This document shows, piece by piece, positions 1 to 9,163 of a DNA stretch of 37,639 bases. Source of the stretch: Methanobacteriota archaeon (GTDB lineage: Archaea; Thermoplasmatota; Poseidoniia; Poseidoniales; Thalassarchaeaceae); assembly GCA_002717835.1 (NCBI GenBank), contig PBBV01000011.1, positions 12,199 through 49,837 of the forward strand, read 5' to 3'. The translations under genes and the position numbers were made by a program. How positions within the stretch are numbered: the stretch's first letter is position 1; every line of letters begins with the position of its first letter. The notes below the pieces were generated by a model. The model ran no database searches. It worked only from the letters and a program-made list of their open reading frames with translations, and had not been told where the DNA came from.

Positions 1-1367
1 ATCTCTCTGACTTCTTCTCCAAGGCCTGACATCTCTGCAATCCCCCCGGCATTATCCGCAACCGGCCCGTAAGCGTCCACCGTCATGGTTACTCCAACTG
101 TACCTAGCATGCCCATGGCAGCCATCGCGATCCCGTAAAGACCAGCATTTCCTCCCCCCATTACATCATTTGCGAAGTAAATGCCGCTTGCCATCAAAAT
201 AACCGGGATGAATACTGATTGCATACCTACGGCCAGTCCTGCGATTGCATTCGTTGCACTTCCAGTCTTCGATGCCTCTCCGATGTATGGGATGGCACGT
301 ACTTTGATTCCAAAGACTGGCTCGATTCCAGTGTAGTATTCGGTGACAAGTCCGATCAGGATACCAACTAGAGAACCTATTGCCACTGCTTGAATAACAG
401 TTGTATCCAAGTCCAAAAAGTCCAGTGCAAGGTATCCTCCTAGGATGAACAGTGCGGCACCTATGAATGTGGTATTTCGCAAAGCTGCACCTGGGTGCAT
501 GTTTTTCATCCCCCCAATAGAGAACACTCCGATGATCGAAGAGATATATCCAACAATAGCGAGAGCGATTGGTATCATTAGGTAGTCGGAACCTAGGTCA
601 TCGCTGGCTTGAGCAATGACCATTGCAGCGATGATTGAGCCTACGAATGACTCGAAAATATCCGCACCCATCCCAGCAACATCGCCAACGTTGTCACCGA
701 CATTGTCAGCGATTACGCCAGGGTTACGAGGATCATCCTCGGGAATGCCGGCTTCTACCTTGCCAACGAGATCAGCCCCTACATCTGCAGCCTTGGTGTA
801 AATCCCTCCGCCCACACGAGCGAAAAGGGCGATAGATGATGCACCCATTCCAAAGCCGGCAACATTCTCAACAGAGAGGAAACCTTCTCCGCCGACAGGG
901 TCGGTAAGATAGTACATCAGGGAGATTCCGAATAAACCCAGACCTCCAACAGCTAATCCCATCACTGCTCCACCGTTATACGAGGTAGTAAGTGCGGCTG
1001 CCTGTCCTCCGTTTGCGGCTGCCTGTGCAGTTCTTCCATTCGCACTTGTGGCAGATTGCATGCCACTGAATCCAGCTGCTACACTACATAGGGCGCCGAT
1101 AATGAATGCGACCATGGTTTCCATGCCGAGGTCGTTTTCTTCCCCACCTGCAAATAGCAGTGCTGCAACAACTACTATGAATATCGCTAGCATCCTGTAT
1201 TCAGCCATCAGGAACGCCATTGCCCCGTCTTGAATTCTTCCAGTAATGGTGGCTACTGTTTTGTTTTCAATCTCGATTGAATCTACCTTTCGATACAGCA
1301 TAAAAGCTATGATTAAACCAAATATTCCTGCTCCCATCCCCATGATTCCAATTTGTTCTCCGTCCAT
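1..1367 (-). CDS. hppA: Membrane-bound ion-translocating pyrophosphatase, 5' part (partial)
   Basis: Integral membrane pyrophosphatase that couples hydrolysis of PPi to H+ or Na+ pumping. My reverse-strand translation starts [19 protein letters not shown] and stays open to the window edge, giving about 455 of the usual 650-750 residues; the C-terminus lies outside. The family signature is clear: [20 protein letters not shown] (the D-x7-K-x-E catalytic motif), then [21 protein letters not shown], and near the edge [19 protein letters not shown]. Several long hydrophobic segments alternate with these loops. The start at 1367 is supported by GGTGAT a few bases upstream and a TATA box about 40 bases upstream. 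It is absent from the ORF track because it is open at the edge. The Ala/Lys position that separates K+-dependent from K+-independent enzymes falls outside the window, so the class and the pumped ion cannot be read here. Confidence 0.95.
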   Translation of the reverse strand, partial: MDGEQIGIMGMGAGIFGLIIAFMLYRKVDSIEIENKTVATITGRIQDGAMAFLMAEYRMLAIFIVVVAALLFAGGEENDLGMETMVAFIIGALCSVAAGFSGMQSATSANGRTAQAAANGGQAAALTTSYNGGAVMGLAVGGLGLFGISLMYYLTDPVGGEGFLSVENVAGFGMGASSIALFARVGGGIYTKAADVGADLVGKVEAGIPEDDPRNPGVIADNVGDNVGDVAGMGADIFESFVGSIIAAMVIAQASDDLGSDYLMIPIALAIVGYISSIIGVFSIGGMKNMHPGAALRNTTFIGAALFILGGYLALDFLDLDTTVIQAVAIGSLVGILIGLVTEYYTGIEPVFGIKVRAIPYIGEASKTGSATNAIAGLAVGMQSVFIPVILMASGIYFANDVMGGGNAGLYGIAMAAMGMLGTVGVTMTVDAYGPVADNAGGIAEMSGLGEEVRE

Positions 1368-1406
1368 AATATCACCAGCAAGGTTGAGAGCGCGTCCTAG
1401 GTTCGG

Positions 1407-1413
1407 TATTTAA
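1407..1413 (-). promoter_or_regulatory. TATA box for hppA
   Basis: On the minus strand this reads TTAAATA, a good archaeal TATA element, about 40 bases upstream of the hppA ATG. A start of transcription 25-27 bases downstream would leave a short leader that contains the GGTGAT ribosome binding site. Assigned by position and sequence only. Confidence 0.5.
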
Positions 1414-1470
1414 GGCGATATCCATTGATAGTCCAATTTGTCATCACAACACCTCAATTGTTTCATAGCC

Positions 1471-1489
1471 AACCCCTCTTCCGGGGGTT
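1471..1489 (+). promoter_or_regulatory. Small hairpin over the ribosome binding site of the NifU-domain gene
   Basis: AACCCC and GGGGTT form a six-base-pair stem around a seven-base loop, ending three bases before the ATG at 1493. The only purine-rich ribosome-binding-like run for this gene (GGGGGTT) is in the 3' arm, so folding would hide it. A regulatory role is inference. Confidence 0.3.
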
Positions 1490-1492
1490 ACC

Positions 1493-1777
1493 ATGACCAG
1501 TATAGACCGTCAGACAGTTCTCGATTCTGTAGGTCCAGTTCAGGCTATCTTGGATGCCCATGACGGGGTAGTAAACGTCATGGATACTTCTGGTGGAGTC
1601 ATTTCTATCTCGTTGGAGGGCGGATGCACAGGTTGCAGCTCGACACCAATGACTGCCATGCAAATATATTACTCTCTGATGAAACTCGATCAAGTCAATG
1701 ACGTGATCTTTGTGAACGGTGAACTTCCAGCCTACATGAGGTCGTTCATCAATGAAAAGCTCGGCATCGAACGATAG
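1493..1777 (+). CDS. NifU C-terminal-domain (Nfu-type) iron-sulfur scaffold/carrier protein
   Basis: A 94-residue protein consisting of little more than one NifU C-terminal (Nfu) domain. The core motif GGCTGCSS carries the CxxC pair that binds a bridging 4Fe-4S cluster between two subunits in this family. The preceding DGVVNVMDTSGGVISISLEG matches the usual strand order of the fold. There is no N-terminal A-type or NifU scaffold domain, so it is a stand-alone carrier of the kind that passes clusters to target enzymes. It is divergent from hppA and lies just upstream of the heme operon. A link to iron use is plausible, but hemA has its own TATA box, so co-transcription is uncertain. A short hairpin covers its ribosome binding site. 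Confidence 0.85.
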   Translation: MTSIDRQTVLDSVGPVQAILDAHDGVVNVMDTSGGVISISLEGGCTGCSSTPMTAMQIYYSLMKLDQVNDVIFVNGELPAYMRSFINEKLGIER

Positions 1778-1840
1778 GATGCAACAACAATTCCGAAATC
1801 CTAATTTGGGAAGTGGATTGTTCACTATAGAAAAAAGATG

Positions 1841-1848
1841 TTTTTAAG
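1841..1848 (+). promoter_or_regulatory. TATA box of the heme operon (hemA)
   Basis: TTTTTAAG lies about 45 bases before the ATG at 1889, and would place the transcription start around 1870 with a short leader. It lies inside the N-terminal extension proposed by the ORF track (ATG 1838), which argues that translation really begins downstream. Confidence 0.5.
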
Positions 1849-1888
1849 ACAACTCAATTTGTTAACTTACAGTCGGGGGCGCATATGC

Positions 1889-3256
1889 ATGGATAGTGTG
1901 AACTTTGACTTCAGCAGGTTCCACGCAGAAGCGGCCAAATCAACCAGTAAAAGATCAAAATTGGATGAAATCAGAAAATTATCCATGATCGCCATTAAGC
2001 TATCCAACCAAACGATATCCTCCATAAAGAATCTAACCACCGAAGGCATGGATTCTGAGGAAAGAGCCAAACACGTCAGGATGATATCAAATAGGCTGCA
2101 AAACGACATTTTCGAGTTCTCTACATGTAATCGTGTGCTATATGTTGGCTTTGGAGTGCCAGTTGAAGAATTAGAGTATGCCGTACTGCAACAAAGCAAC
2201 ATGTCGAGCGCCCCTTTTGAAAAATTCCAAGGGATTGATGTCTGGAGGCATTTAGTGAAGGTGTGTAGCGGCCTGGATTCATTCATCATTGGGGAATTAC
2301 AAGTTATGGGGCAATTCAGAGGTGCTGTTTCATGGCACCGGAAAAATAAGTTAATTGGAGATCTGAACGCCTCTTTCTTTGATCACGTCATTGCCGCAAA
2401 CAGAACCGTTAGAAAAGAACTAGGATTCACTAAAACCACTGAATCAATGTTCAGTCTAGCGACCAAGGCCATAGAAGAATCAATGACTTCGGGCCAGACT
2501 TCAGCTGTAACCGTAGTTGGTTATGGGGACATGGGCAGGAAAGCGGTCGAAGCCTTGATTGACATGGGCCACGAGAACATAACTGTAGTCACAAGATCTA
2601 CAGTCAAAGCAGCAGGTAGGACGCCGCTGATTTCTAGAAAAATAAATTTCATCGAATTTGAAAAATGGGGGATTGAGGACAATCCAAGACTCATAATATC
2701 AACAATTAGAAACACAAATGCAACATTCAATCAGAATAGACCACTCCCAGTCATCAACAGGACACGTATTCTCGATTTTTCTTGGCCACCATCCATAGAC
2801 GAAACTGGAATTCATGAGGGGCAGGTCCTACTTGACATGAAACACTGGATCAGAACGGCACACAAGATGGAAATAGCATGGGATTATGAAAAAACGATAA
2901 AAAAAGGAGTCTCGATAATCGACGAAATCCAACGAAGATTTGAGAAAGTACTCGTTGATAAAAACCAAGCTGCTTTTCGAGCATTTATGTACGCGCAATT
3001 GGAATCTATGTCCAGCAACTGGGAATTAATGGGTTGCGAGGGTTCGGAAGCCGATCAGATGGCTACCTTTTCAAGAGAAATCGCTACTTGGATTTGTAGC
3101 CAAAAGGGAGAATTCCATCAGAAAGACCTGCAGGAGAAAGTAATCGGAACAAAAAGAGACATTTCCCCGCCTATATTGGAACTTATTGCGTCTGATGTAA
3201 TCAGGGAGATGATCAGGATTGATTCATCTGATAAACTCCCGGAGGTCATTGCTTGA
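1889..3256 (+). CDS. hemA: Glutamyl-tRNA reductase
   Basis: First committed step of the C5 route: reduces glutamyl-tRNA(Glu) with NADPH to glutamate-1-semialdehyde in the cytosol. I chose the ATG at 1889 (455 residues) rather than the ORF-track start at 1838, because a TATA box lies between them. Domains in order: a catalytic domain with STCNRV holding the nucleophilic Cys and a GELQVMGQ segment (family GEPQ-x-x-GQ); an NADP-binding domain with VVGYGDMGRKAVEAL; and a helical dimerisation domain at the C-terminus. About 35 extra residues precede the point where most family members begin (around MIAIKLSNQT). The Glu usual after CNRx is Leu here and the Pro of GEPQ is also Leu, so the protein is divergent, but the Cys and Arg of TCNR are kept. 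It overlaps hemCD by four bases. Confidence 0.92.
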   Translation: MDSVNFDFSRFHAEAAKSTSKRSKLDEIRKLSMIAIKLSNQTISSIKNLTTEGMDSEERAKHVRMISNRLQNDIFEFSTCNRVLYVGFGVPVEELEYAVLQQSNMSSAPFEKFQGIDVWRHLVKVCSGLDSFIIGELQVMGQFRGAVSWHRKNKLIGDLNASFFDHVIAANRTVRKELGFTKTTESMFSLATKAIEESMTSGQTSAVTVVGYGDMGRKAVEALIDMGHENITVVTRSTVKAAGRTPLISRKINFIEFEKWGIEDNPRLIISTIRNTNATFNQNRPLPVINRTRILDFSWPPSIDETGIHEGQVLLDMKHWIRTAHKMEIAWDYEKTIKKGVSIIDEIQRRFEKVLVDKNQAAFRAFMYAQLESMSSNWELMGCEGSEADQMATFSREIATWICSQKGEFHQKDLQEKVIGTKRDISPPILELIASDVIREMIRIDSSDKLPEVIA

Positions 3257-4938
3257 AAGAAATAAGAATTGGAACCAGGACCTCTAATTTAGCAATCTAT
3301 CAGGCAAAAAGAGTCAGCAATGCTCTCAAAAAGGCAGGATTTCAAACACAAATAGTGGAGATATCCTCGGATGGAGACTTCTCTCTTGGAGGCAATTTGT
3401 CAGATAATCTTGGTCAATTTGTCACTACTGTTGACAATGGACTGATCTCCGGATTAATAGATATCTCAGTTCACTCCAGCAAAGACGTTCCTGTTGATTA
3501 TGCTCGCTCGTTCGCCTGCTTGGCATATCTCCAAAGAGGCCCTACCAGCGACATAATCCTATTTAGAAAGCCTGAGGGAGTAAAAGCACTCTATCAGGTA
3601 CTGAAAGAAAAATCATCATCTTCGTTTCAAGAAGTCTTGTCCGTGATTCCCGCAGGGGGCAAATTTGGTTCATCATCAGTACGTAGACAATCATTTTTTC
3701 TTGCTAACAGAGAAGATGTTCTGCCACTAGCAATGAGGGGCAATGTCGAATCTAGAATCCAGAAATTAATCGAAGGCAAATTAGATGCTACTATTTTGGC
3801 GGAGGCAGGTCTCAGCCGCTTGAGTGAAATGGAAACTCTTTCTGAAAATATACTGGAGTTGGGCGCCCATAGGATACCATCCAAACACTGGCCTGCAGCC
3901 CCAGGGCAGGGTGCAATATGCATCCATTGTTTGTCCAGCAGAACGGAGGAATTCTCAACCATCAGAGAGATTCTCAATCACAAACAAACGGAAATCGATG
4001 TAACAATAGAGAAAGAGATGCTGAGAAGCCTCGGAGGAGGTTGCCAATATCCGGTGGGGATAGAATCCAATAGGGGCGATATCCAAGGCTTAATCGCCCC
4101 AGAAAATTGGCGGGAGATTCATTCAACTGGCAGTACATTTTCACTGAAGGAGATCCACGGAAAAGATGTCGATGGGATCAAATTTGATGCCCCTGATGAT
4201 TCAACTGAAGGAACAAATTCAGAATCTAAAATCGTCTCAACGCTGAACTCCGATCGTTTGAAGAAATCATTGCTAAAAATTGGCATCCCAACTATCAACA
4301 TTCCAGTCATAGAACTTGACCTAACACCAGAAAGTTGGCCAGAATTAACTTTCAATCAGTCTTCCCCTAAGTCAAATTGGCCAATCCTAATTCTTACCTC
4401 CCCATTCTCTGCCAGAGCTGCTTCTTTGATGACGTCTGAGATACCCAATCTCCAACGGATAATGTGGTTAGCAATCGGAGAAGGGACTGCTAGGGCTTGT
4501 TTTCGTTTGGGCTACCCTGCATCAATTTGTGCTGATTCCAGAAACCAAGCAGAATTACACGAGTACATCGTCAAGAATATTCGCCCGGAGGTTCCACTAT
4601 TCATCCCCCGATCCTCATCATCGTCCGGTGAGCTTGAAGAATTGTTGGCAATTGAGGGATACGAAGTATGTAGTTGGATTGCCTACACAAACTCCCCCAA
4701 AAAAATCAACGATGCTAGTATCAATGACGGAGATGTACTACTACTCTCATCCCCCTCGTCTGCCAAATCATGGGTTGAGAATAACTTGCCGATACCAGAC
4801 AGTGTGCTGTGTATGGGGGACTCGACAAAAACATCAGTTGAATTGCTAGACGGTTTTAGGGATAAAAGAATTAAGGTTCTGAAGGGTCCAACTCTTCAAG
4901 GAATATCTGACTGGTGGAATGAAAAAGAGAGGCAGTAA
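3253..4938 (+). CDS. hemCD: Fused hydroxymethylbilane synthase / uroporphyrinogen-III synthase
   Basis: A two-domain protein that polymerises four porphobilinogens to hydroxymethylbilane and then closes and isomerises the ring to uroporphyrinogen III. Residues 1-300 are HemC: IGTRTSNLAIYQAK at the start, HSSKDVP with the catalytic Asp, SSSVRRQ, MRGNVESRI, PAAPGQGAICI, and LGGGCQYPVG with the Cys that carries the dipyrromethane cofactor. Residues from about 330 to 561 fit HemD: ILTSPFSARAA and IPRSSSSSGELEELL followed by YEVCSWIAYTN, the usual layout of this weakly conserved fold. The reading frame is open throughout, so this is a true fusion. Start is TTG at 3253, overlapping the hemA stop by four bases, with GGAGGT six bases upstream. 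HemD is assigned by position and fold-like motifs and is less certain than HemC. Confidence 0.9.
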   Translation: MKEIRIGTRTSNLAIYQAKRVSNALKKAGFQTQIVEISSDGDFSLGGNLSDNLGQFVTTVDNGLISGLIDISVHSSKDVPVDYARSFACLAYLQRGPTSDIILFRKPEGVKALYQVLKEKSSSSFQEVLSVIPAGGKFGSSSVRRQSFFLANREDVLPLAMRGNVESRIQKLIEGKLDATILAEAGLSRLSEMETLSENILELGAHRIPSKHWPAAPGQGAICIHCLSSRTEEFSTIREILNHKQTEIDVTIEKEMLRSLGGGCQYPVGIESNRGDIQGLIAPENWREIHSTGSTFSLKEIHGKDVDGIKFDAPDDSTEGTNSESKIVSTLNSDRLKKSLLKIGIPTINIPVIELDLTPESWPELTFNQSSPKSNWPILILTSPFSARAASLMTSEIPNLQRIMWLAIGEGTARACFRLGYPASICADSRNQAELHEYIVKNIRPEVPLFIPRSSSSSGELEELLAIEGYEVCSWIAYTNSPKKINDASINDGDVLLLSSPSSAKSWVENNLPIPDSVLCMGDSTKTSVELLDGFRDKRIKVLKGPTLQGISDWWNEKERQ

Positions 4939-4940
4939 GA

Positions 4941-5906
4941 ATGCGTGCAAGAATAAACCGTTGGACTCCAGCAAGACGTAACCTCGTTTTTGATGACGAT
5001 ATCCGAACATCATTAGTGCAACCTCATTTTGTTGTCGCTGGAAAAGATGTTGATCAACCCATTCCGAGCATGCCAGGGATAAACCGTCAATCTGTAGACG
5101 TATTATTGAAAACCATCGATTTAGATATGAAAATGGGACTTTTTTCTCACATGTTATTCTTAGTGCTGGACGCGGAAAAGAAAGATCCCACCGCATCTTT
5201 TGCTTCAAATGCAAACTCCCCCTTACATGAAGCAATACGCGCACTCAAGAAAAAGTATGGAGGCGAGATAGTCATCATGACTGATTTGTGTTTATGCACA
5301 GGAACCGATCACGGTCACTGTGGAGTAATTAAAAGGAACAACATCGAGAATGACGAGACAGTTGAACACTTAGTCAAGATTGGCATGTCACACGCTAAAG
5401 CCGGGTCAGATTACATCTCTGCCTCAGATATGATGGACGGACGTATCGAACGTCTAAGAGGAAAACTCGAGGAGGAAGGATACCACTCGACCGGTTTAAT
5501 GTCCTACTCGGTCAAGTATGCGTCTTCATTTTACGGTCCTTTCCGCGATGCTGCTGAATCCAGTCCTGAGTTCGGGGATCGAAGAAGCCATCAGATGGAC
5601 ATTAGGTCAGGTTACTCGGAAGCTGTCATGCAGGCTCGCAATGACCAAAGTGAAGGTGCTGACATCCTCATGGTCAAACCCGGCTTACCATACTTAGACG
5701 TACTCCGAAAAGTCGCAGATGCCGTTGTTCGCCCTGTAGCAGTATACAATGTAAGCGGCGAATATTCGATGGTCATGGAAACCAACAAGAATTTGCTACA
5801 ACGGGCTCTTGTAGTCAGAGAGATTTTCAACTCATTCAAGAGGGCAGGAGCAGACATCATTGTCTCATATCATGCCAGGGAAGCAATTACTGAGAACTGG
5901 ATTTAA
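4941..5906 (+). CDS. hemB: Porphobilinogen synthase (delta-aminolevulinate dehydratase)
   Basis: Condenses two 5-aminolevulinate molecules to porphobilinogen. Length 321 is normal for the family. It has both active-site lysines, in SYSVKYASSFYGPFRDAA and in ILMVKPGLPYLD, and the cysteine-rich metal motif DLCLCTGTDHGHCG, which marks the zinc-dependent class rather than the magnesium-only class. RSGYSEAVMQA and AVYNVSGEYSM are further family blocks. ATG lies two bases after the hemCD stop, and the stop overlaps the first possible hemL start by one base, so translation is probably coupled. In the pathway this step comes before HemC, so operon order does not follow reaction order. Confidence 0.97.
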   Translation: MRARINRWTPARRNLVFDDDIRTSLVQPHFVVAGKDVDQPIPSMPGINRQSVDVLLKTIDLDMKMGLFSHMLFLVLDAEKKDPTASFASNANSPLHEAIRALKKKYGGEIVIMTDLCLCTGTDHGHCGVIKRNNIENDETVEHLVKIGMSHAKAGSDYISASDMMDGRIERLRGKLEEEGYHSTGLMSYSVKYASSFYGPFRDAAESSPEFGDRRSHQMDIRSGYSEAVMQARNDQSEGADILMVKPGLPYLDVLRKVADAVVRPVAVYNVSGEYSMVMETNKNLLQRALVVREIFNSFKRAGADIIVSYHAREAITENWI

Positions 5907-5917
5907 TGGTGTTTATC

Positions 5918-7213
5918 ATGAAACGAACTGAGTCTAATAGGTTACATGAGACTGCATTGGAGCACCTAGTGGGCGGAGTCAATTCCCCAGTTAGAGCATT
6001 CAAATCCGTCCATGGGAACCCAATTTATTTTGAGAGGGCTTCTGGAGCAATTGTTACGGATGTAGACGGTAATGAGTTAGTTGATTTCGTCCAGTCATGG
6101 GGTCCTCTTATCCACGGGCACGCACATCCAAAAATTCTTGAAAAAGTGTATCAAAAAATGCGAGATGGCACTTCTTTTGGAGCCCCTCACTTGGGCGAGA
6201 TCGAATTAGCCAGGCACGTCAAGCGAAGATTCGATCACATGGATATGGTGCGTTTCGTCTCTTCAGGCACAGAGGCAGTGATGAGCGCGATCCGACTTGC
6301 ACGAGGTTATACAAAACGAGAAATTTTGGTAAAATTCGATGGATGCTATCACGGTCATGTGGATTCTCTAATGGTGAAATCTGGAAGCGGGTTAGCTACA
6401 TTTGGAATCGCGAACAGCCCTGGAATCCCAAAAGACACGGTTGCAACAACTCTCGTTGCACCGCTTGATGACGTGGGGGCGGTGGAATATTTGTTTGAAG
6501 AGCATGGAGATGAAATTGCAGCAGTAGTCATCGAACCACTTCCTGCCAACAATGGGCTTTTGATACAATCTGGTGCGTTCCTGAAAAGATTGAGAAGTCT
6601 GTGCGACCAACATGGGGCGCTTCTAATCTTCGATGAGGTCATTTCAGGCTTCAGATTCAAGCATGGCAGCTACGGCCAGATGTGTGGAGTCACACCTGAT
6701 ATTTCTGCATTGGGCAAGGTGATTGGAGGAGGTCTGCCAGTTGGCGCATATGGCGCTCGTAGAGAAATAATGGAAAATCTTTCACCATTGGGCCCAGTCT
6801 ATCAGGCAGGAACACTTTCAGGAAACCCATTAGCAATGGCCGCTGGTTGCAAAACTCTCGAACTTCTCGATGGGCCAGCTTATGATTATCTGGAATCGCT
6901 TGGAAAGATTCTCGATGAAAATATTGAGCCTGTTCTTGCTAAGCACAACTATCCCATCCGCTTGGTAAGGTTAGGCAGTCTTTTCTGGTTTTCACCAGGT
7001 TCAGGCGATCCACCGAAACGCGCAGATCAGATTTCCAATGATGTTGGGATTTTCTATGCAGATCTTCACCATGGCCTGTTGGAGAGAGGTTACATGCTAG
7101 CGCCCTCGGCATACGAAATCGGATTCCTTTCCACTGCCCACGAAGAAATCCACATCACTGGAATGGCATTGGCTCTAGATGAATTATTAACCGAAATGGG
7201 GGCCGAATCTTGA
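5918..7213 (+). CDS. hemL: Glutamate-1-semialdehyde 2,1-aminomutase
   Basis: PLP enzyme that converts glutamate-1-semialdehyde to 5-aminolevulinate, working directly after HemA. It begins MKRTESNRLHETALEHL and continues LVGGVNSPVRAF, the usual N-terminal block; SSGTEAVMSAIRLARG binds the cofactor phosphate region; FDEVISGFR gives the Asp contacting the PLP ring; and SALGKVIGGGLPVGAYG has the PLP-binding Lys. The ORF track starts at 5906 (MVFIMKR). I prefer the ATG at 5918 because GGTG lies six bases before it and the protein then begins like its relatives, with 431 residues. With either start it is coupled to hemB; its end overlaps hemE by four bases. Confidence 0.96.
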   Translation: MKRTESNRLHETALEHLVGGVNSPVRAFKSVHGNPIYFERASGAIVTDVDGNELVDFVQSWGPLIHGHAHPKILEKVYQKMRDGTSFGAPHLGEIELARHVKRRFDHMDMVRFVSSGTEAVMSAIRLARGYTKREILVKFDGCYHGHVDSLMVKSGSGLATFGIANSPGIPKDTVATTLVAPLDDVGAVEYLFEEHGDEIAAVVIEPLPANNGLLIQSGAFLKRLRSLCDQHGALLIFDEVISGFRFKHGSYGQMCGVTPDISALGKVIGGGLPVGAYGARREIMENLSPLGPVYQAGTLSGNPLAMAAGCKTLELLDGPAYDYLESLGKILDENIEPVLAKHNYPIRLVRLGSLFWFSPGSGDPPKRADQISNDVGIFYADLHHGLLERGYMLAPSAYEIGFLSTAHEEIHITGMALALDELLTEMGAES

Positions 7214-8241
7214 ATGGAAAGGAACGGATTATCAGAGCCTTGAATCTGCAACCTGTTGATCGAACCCCTGTCTGGTTTATGCGGCAAGCCGGGCGTCACC
7301 TACCCGAGTATCGGAAGATCGCCTCGGAACATTCTTTTTGGGAGCGATGCCAGAATGTAGATCTGTGCACTGAAATCACACTCCAACCAATTCGCCGCTA
7401 CAAAACTCTGGATGCAGCGATTATTTTCAGCGATATATTGACGCCACTCCCTAGCCTTGGATACCATGTTGAATACGGTGGAGGCATTAGGATAAGCAAA
7501 TTCGAATTCCAAGATGTAGATGATTGGCCAGATTTTTCTGCTAGAAAACATGCACCTTGGGCTGCTGAGGGTTTGAAATCGGTGGGTGAGAAAGTTGGAG
7601 ACTCAGTAGCAAGATTAGGATTCGCAGGAGCCCCCTGGACGGTTTGCATGTATTTGATGGCAGGAGGAACAGGGGACAAGGACTTTCAAAATACTAGGGC
7701 AAAGATATTTTCAAACCATGAAAAATCCAAGAAGATGCTGAATAAAATGGGTGAGATAGTGGGCGACTTATTGGCCGATCAAGTCCTTTTCGGAGGAGCA
7801 GATGCCGTGCAATTATTCGATACATGGGCCGGTCTTCTCTCTCCTGAAATGTATCATAAATTTGCAATGCCAGCCACAAAAAAAGCGATTGACACATTCA
7901 GAAAAAAGGCTGGCGATGATATTCCGGTCATCCACTATGCTAAGGGGTCCGGGCATCTCCATCCAAGTATACGTAAGTTAGATTTGAACGCAATATCCTT
8001 GGATTGGAGAGACGATCTCGCTGAGAATCGTGCACGATACGGCAAAGAATTAGCCTTTCAAGGGAATCTGGACCCGTCATTACTACACGGGTCCGTAGAT
8101 GCAGCTCAACAAGCGACACGAGACGTCTTGAGGGCCGCTGGTGAAGAACCAGGACACATTTTCAATCTCGGTCACGGATTTGCTCCCGCAGCTAGAATCG
8201 AATGTGTCGAAGCCGTTTTGAAAGTCATTTCAGGTGAATAA
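7210..8241 (+). CDS. hemE: Uroporphyrinogen-III decarboxylase
   Basis: Removes four acetate carboxyls from uroporphyrinogen III to give coproporphyrinogen III. Its presence commits the pathway to the classical (non-siroheme) route. It starts at TTG within a TTGA overlap with hemL. Near the N-terminus [18 protein letters not shown] holds the two conserved arginines that grip the substrate carboxylates; [12 protein letters not shown] has the catalytic Asp; [17 protein letters not shown] and the C-terminal FNLGHGFAP are further family blocks. Length 343 is normal. No other part of the active site looks altered. Confidence 0.97.
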   Translation: MNGKERIIRALNLQPVDRTPVWFMRQAGRHLPEYRKIASEHSFWERCQNVDLCTEITLQPIRRYKTLDAAIIFSDILTPLPSLGYHVEYGGGIRISKFEFQDVDDWPDFSARKHAPWAAEGLKSVGEKVGDSVARLGFAGAPWTVCMYLMAGGTGDKDFQNTRAKIFSNHEKSKKMLNKMGEIVGDLLADQVLFGGADAVQLFDTWAGLLSPEMYHKFAMPATKKAIDTFRKKAGDDIPVIHYAKGSGHLHPSIRKLDLNAISLDWRDDLAENRARYGKELAFQGNLDPSLLHGSVDAAQQATRDVLRAAGEEPGHIFNLGHGFAPAARIECVEAVLKVISGE

Positions 8242-8242
8242 G

Positions 8243-9151
8243 ATGCGGCAGCAAATGATTGACATGGTTTACCGTGTTCAAGACGAGATTTGCAAAACTC
8301 TGTGTGAACTGGATGGCGTGGATTTCCGAGAAGATATATGGAATCGAGATGAGGGAGGAGGGGGTCGAAGTCGTGTGTTCTCAGGAGGCTCGGTGTTCGA
8401 CAAAGCAGGAGTCAATGTCAGTGTAGTCCACGGGAGATTAGAGCGTGAGGCTGCTCGTTCCATGGGCGGAGGGAAGATTTTGGGTGATGAGGATTTGGAT
8501 TTTTTCGCCACGGGCCTCAGCTTAGTACTCCACCCCAAGAATCCAATGGCCCCAACTGTTCATTCGAATTATCGCTACTTTGAACGTGGTGACGCCACAA
8601 AAGAAGGTAGCTGGTGGTTTGGAGGAGGTGCTGATTTAACTCCTAGCTACCTCTTCGAAGAAGACGCTCGCCACTTCCATTCCACACTGAAAGCGGTCTG
8701 CGATCGACATGAGGTTGCAGACTATCCAAATTTCAAAAAATGGTGTGATGATTATTTTCATATCAAACATCGTAATGAGCGTCGCGGCGTCGGGGGAATA
8801 TTTTTTGATGACTTACGTTTAACAGATAAGGAAAAATGTTTCAATTTTGTTCAAGACTGCGCTGATTCGTTTTTGTCGTCTTACATCCCCATCCTATCAA
8901 GACGAAAGGATTTGCCATTCACAGAGGAAAACAGTAAATGGCAACAAATTCGGAGAGGACGTTACGTCGAGTTTAATCTGGTGTATGATCGAGGCACTAC
9001 CTTTGGCCTGAGGACAAATGGGAGAATTGAAAGCATCTTGATGTCACTTCCCTTGACTGCAAGATGGGAATATTGTCATGAAATAGAATCCGATTCTGAG
9101 GAAGAGCGCCTACTCAAAGTTTTGAAAAATCCAATAGACTGGGTCAAGTGA
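8243..9151 (+). CDS. hemF: Oxygen-dependent coproporphyrinogen-III oxidase
   Basis: Uses O2 to decarboxylate two propionates of coproporphyrinogen III, giving protoporphyrinogen IX. The match is strong along its length: [68 protein letters not shown] and [16 protein letters not shown]. The histidines thought to take part in substrate and oxygen chemistry are present. The ORF track uses the GTG at 8234, but that GTG is part of a GGTG ribosome binding site six bases before the ATG at 8243, so I start there (302 residues). Having HemF rather than radical-SAM HemN means this cell makes heme only with oxygen, unless a HemN lies elsewhere. Confidence 0.96.
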   Translation: MRQQMIDMVYRVQDEICKTLCELDGVDFREDIWNRDEGGGGRSRVFSGGSVFDKAGVNVSVVHGRLEREAARSMGGGKILGDEDLDFFATGLSLVLHPKNPMAPTVHSNYRYFERGDATKEGSWWFGGGADLTPSYLFEEDARHFHSTLKAVCDRHEVADYPNFKKWCDDYFHIKHRNERRGVGGIFFDDLRLTDKEKCFNFVQDCADSFLSSYIPILSRRKDLPFTEENSKWQQIRRGRYVEFNLVYDRGTTFGLRTNGRIESILMSLPLTARWEYCHEIESDSEEERLLKVLKNPIDWVK

Positions 9152-9163
9152 AAGGGTTTCGTA

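Noticed and set aside
1838-1888. N-terminal extension of hemA from the ATG at 1838
   Set aside because: A TATA box (TTTTTAAG, 1841-1848) begins directly after this ATG, so it would lie upstream of the transcription start.
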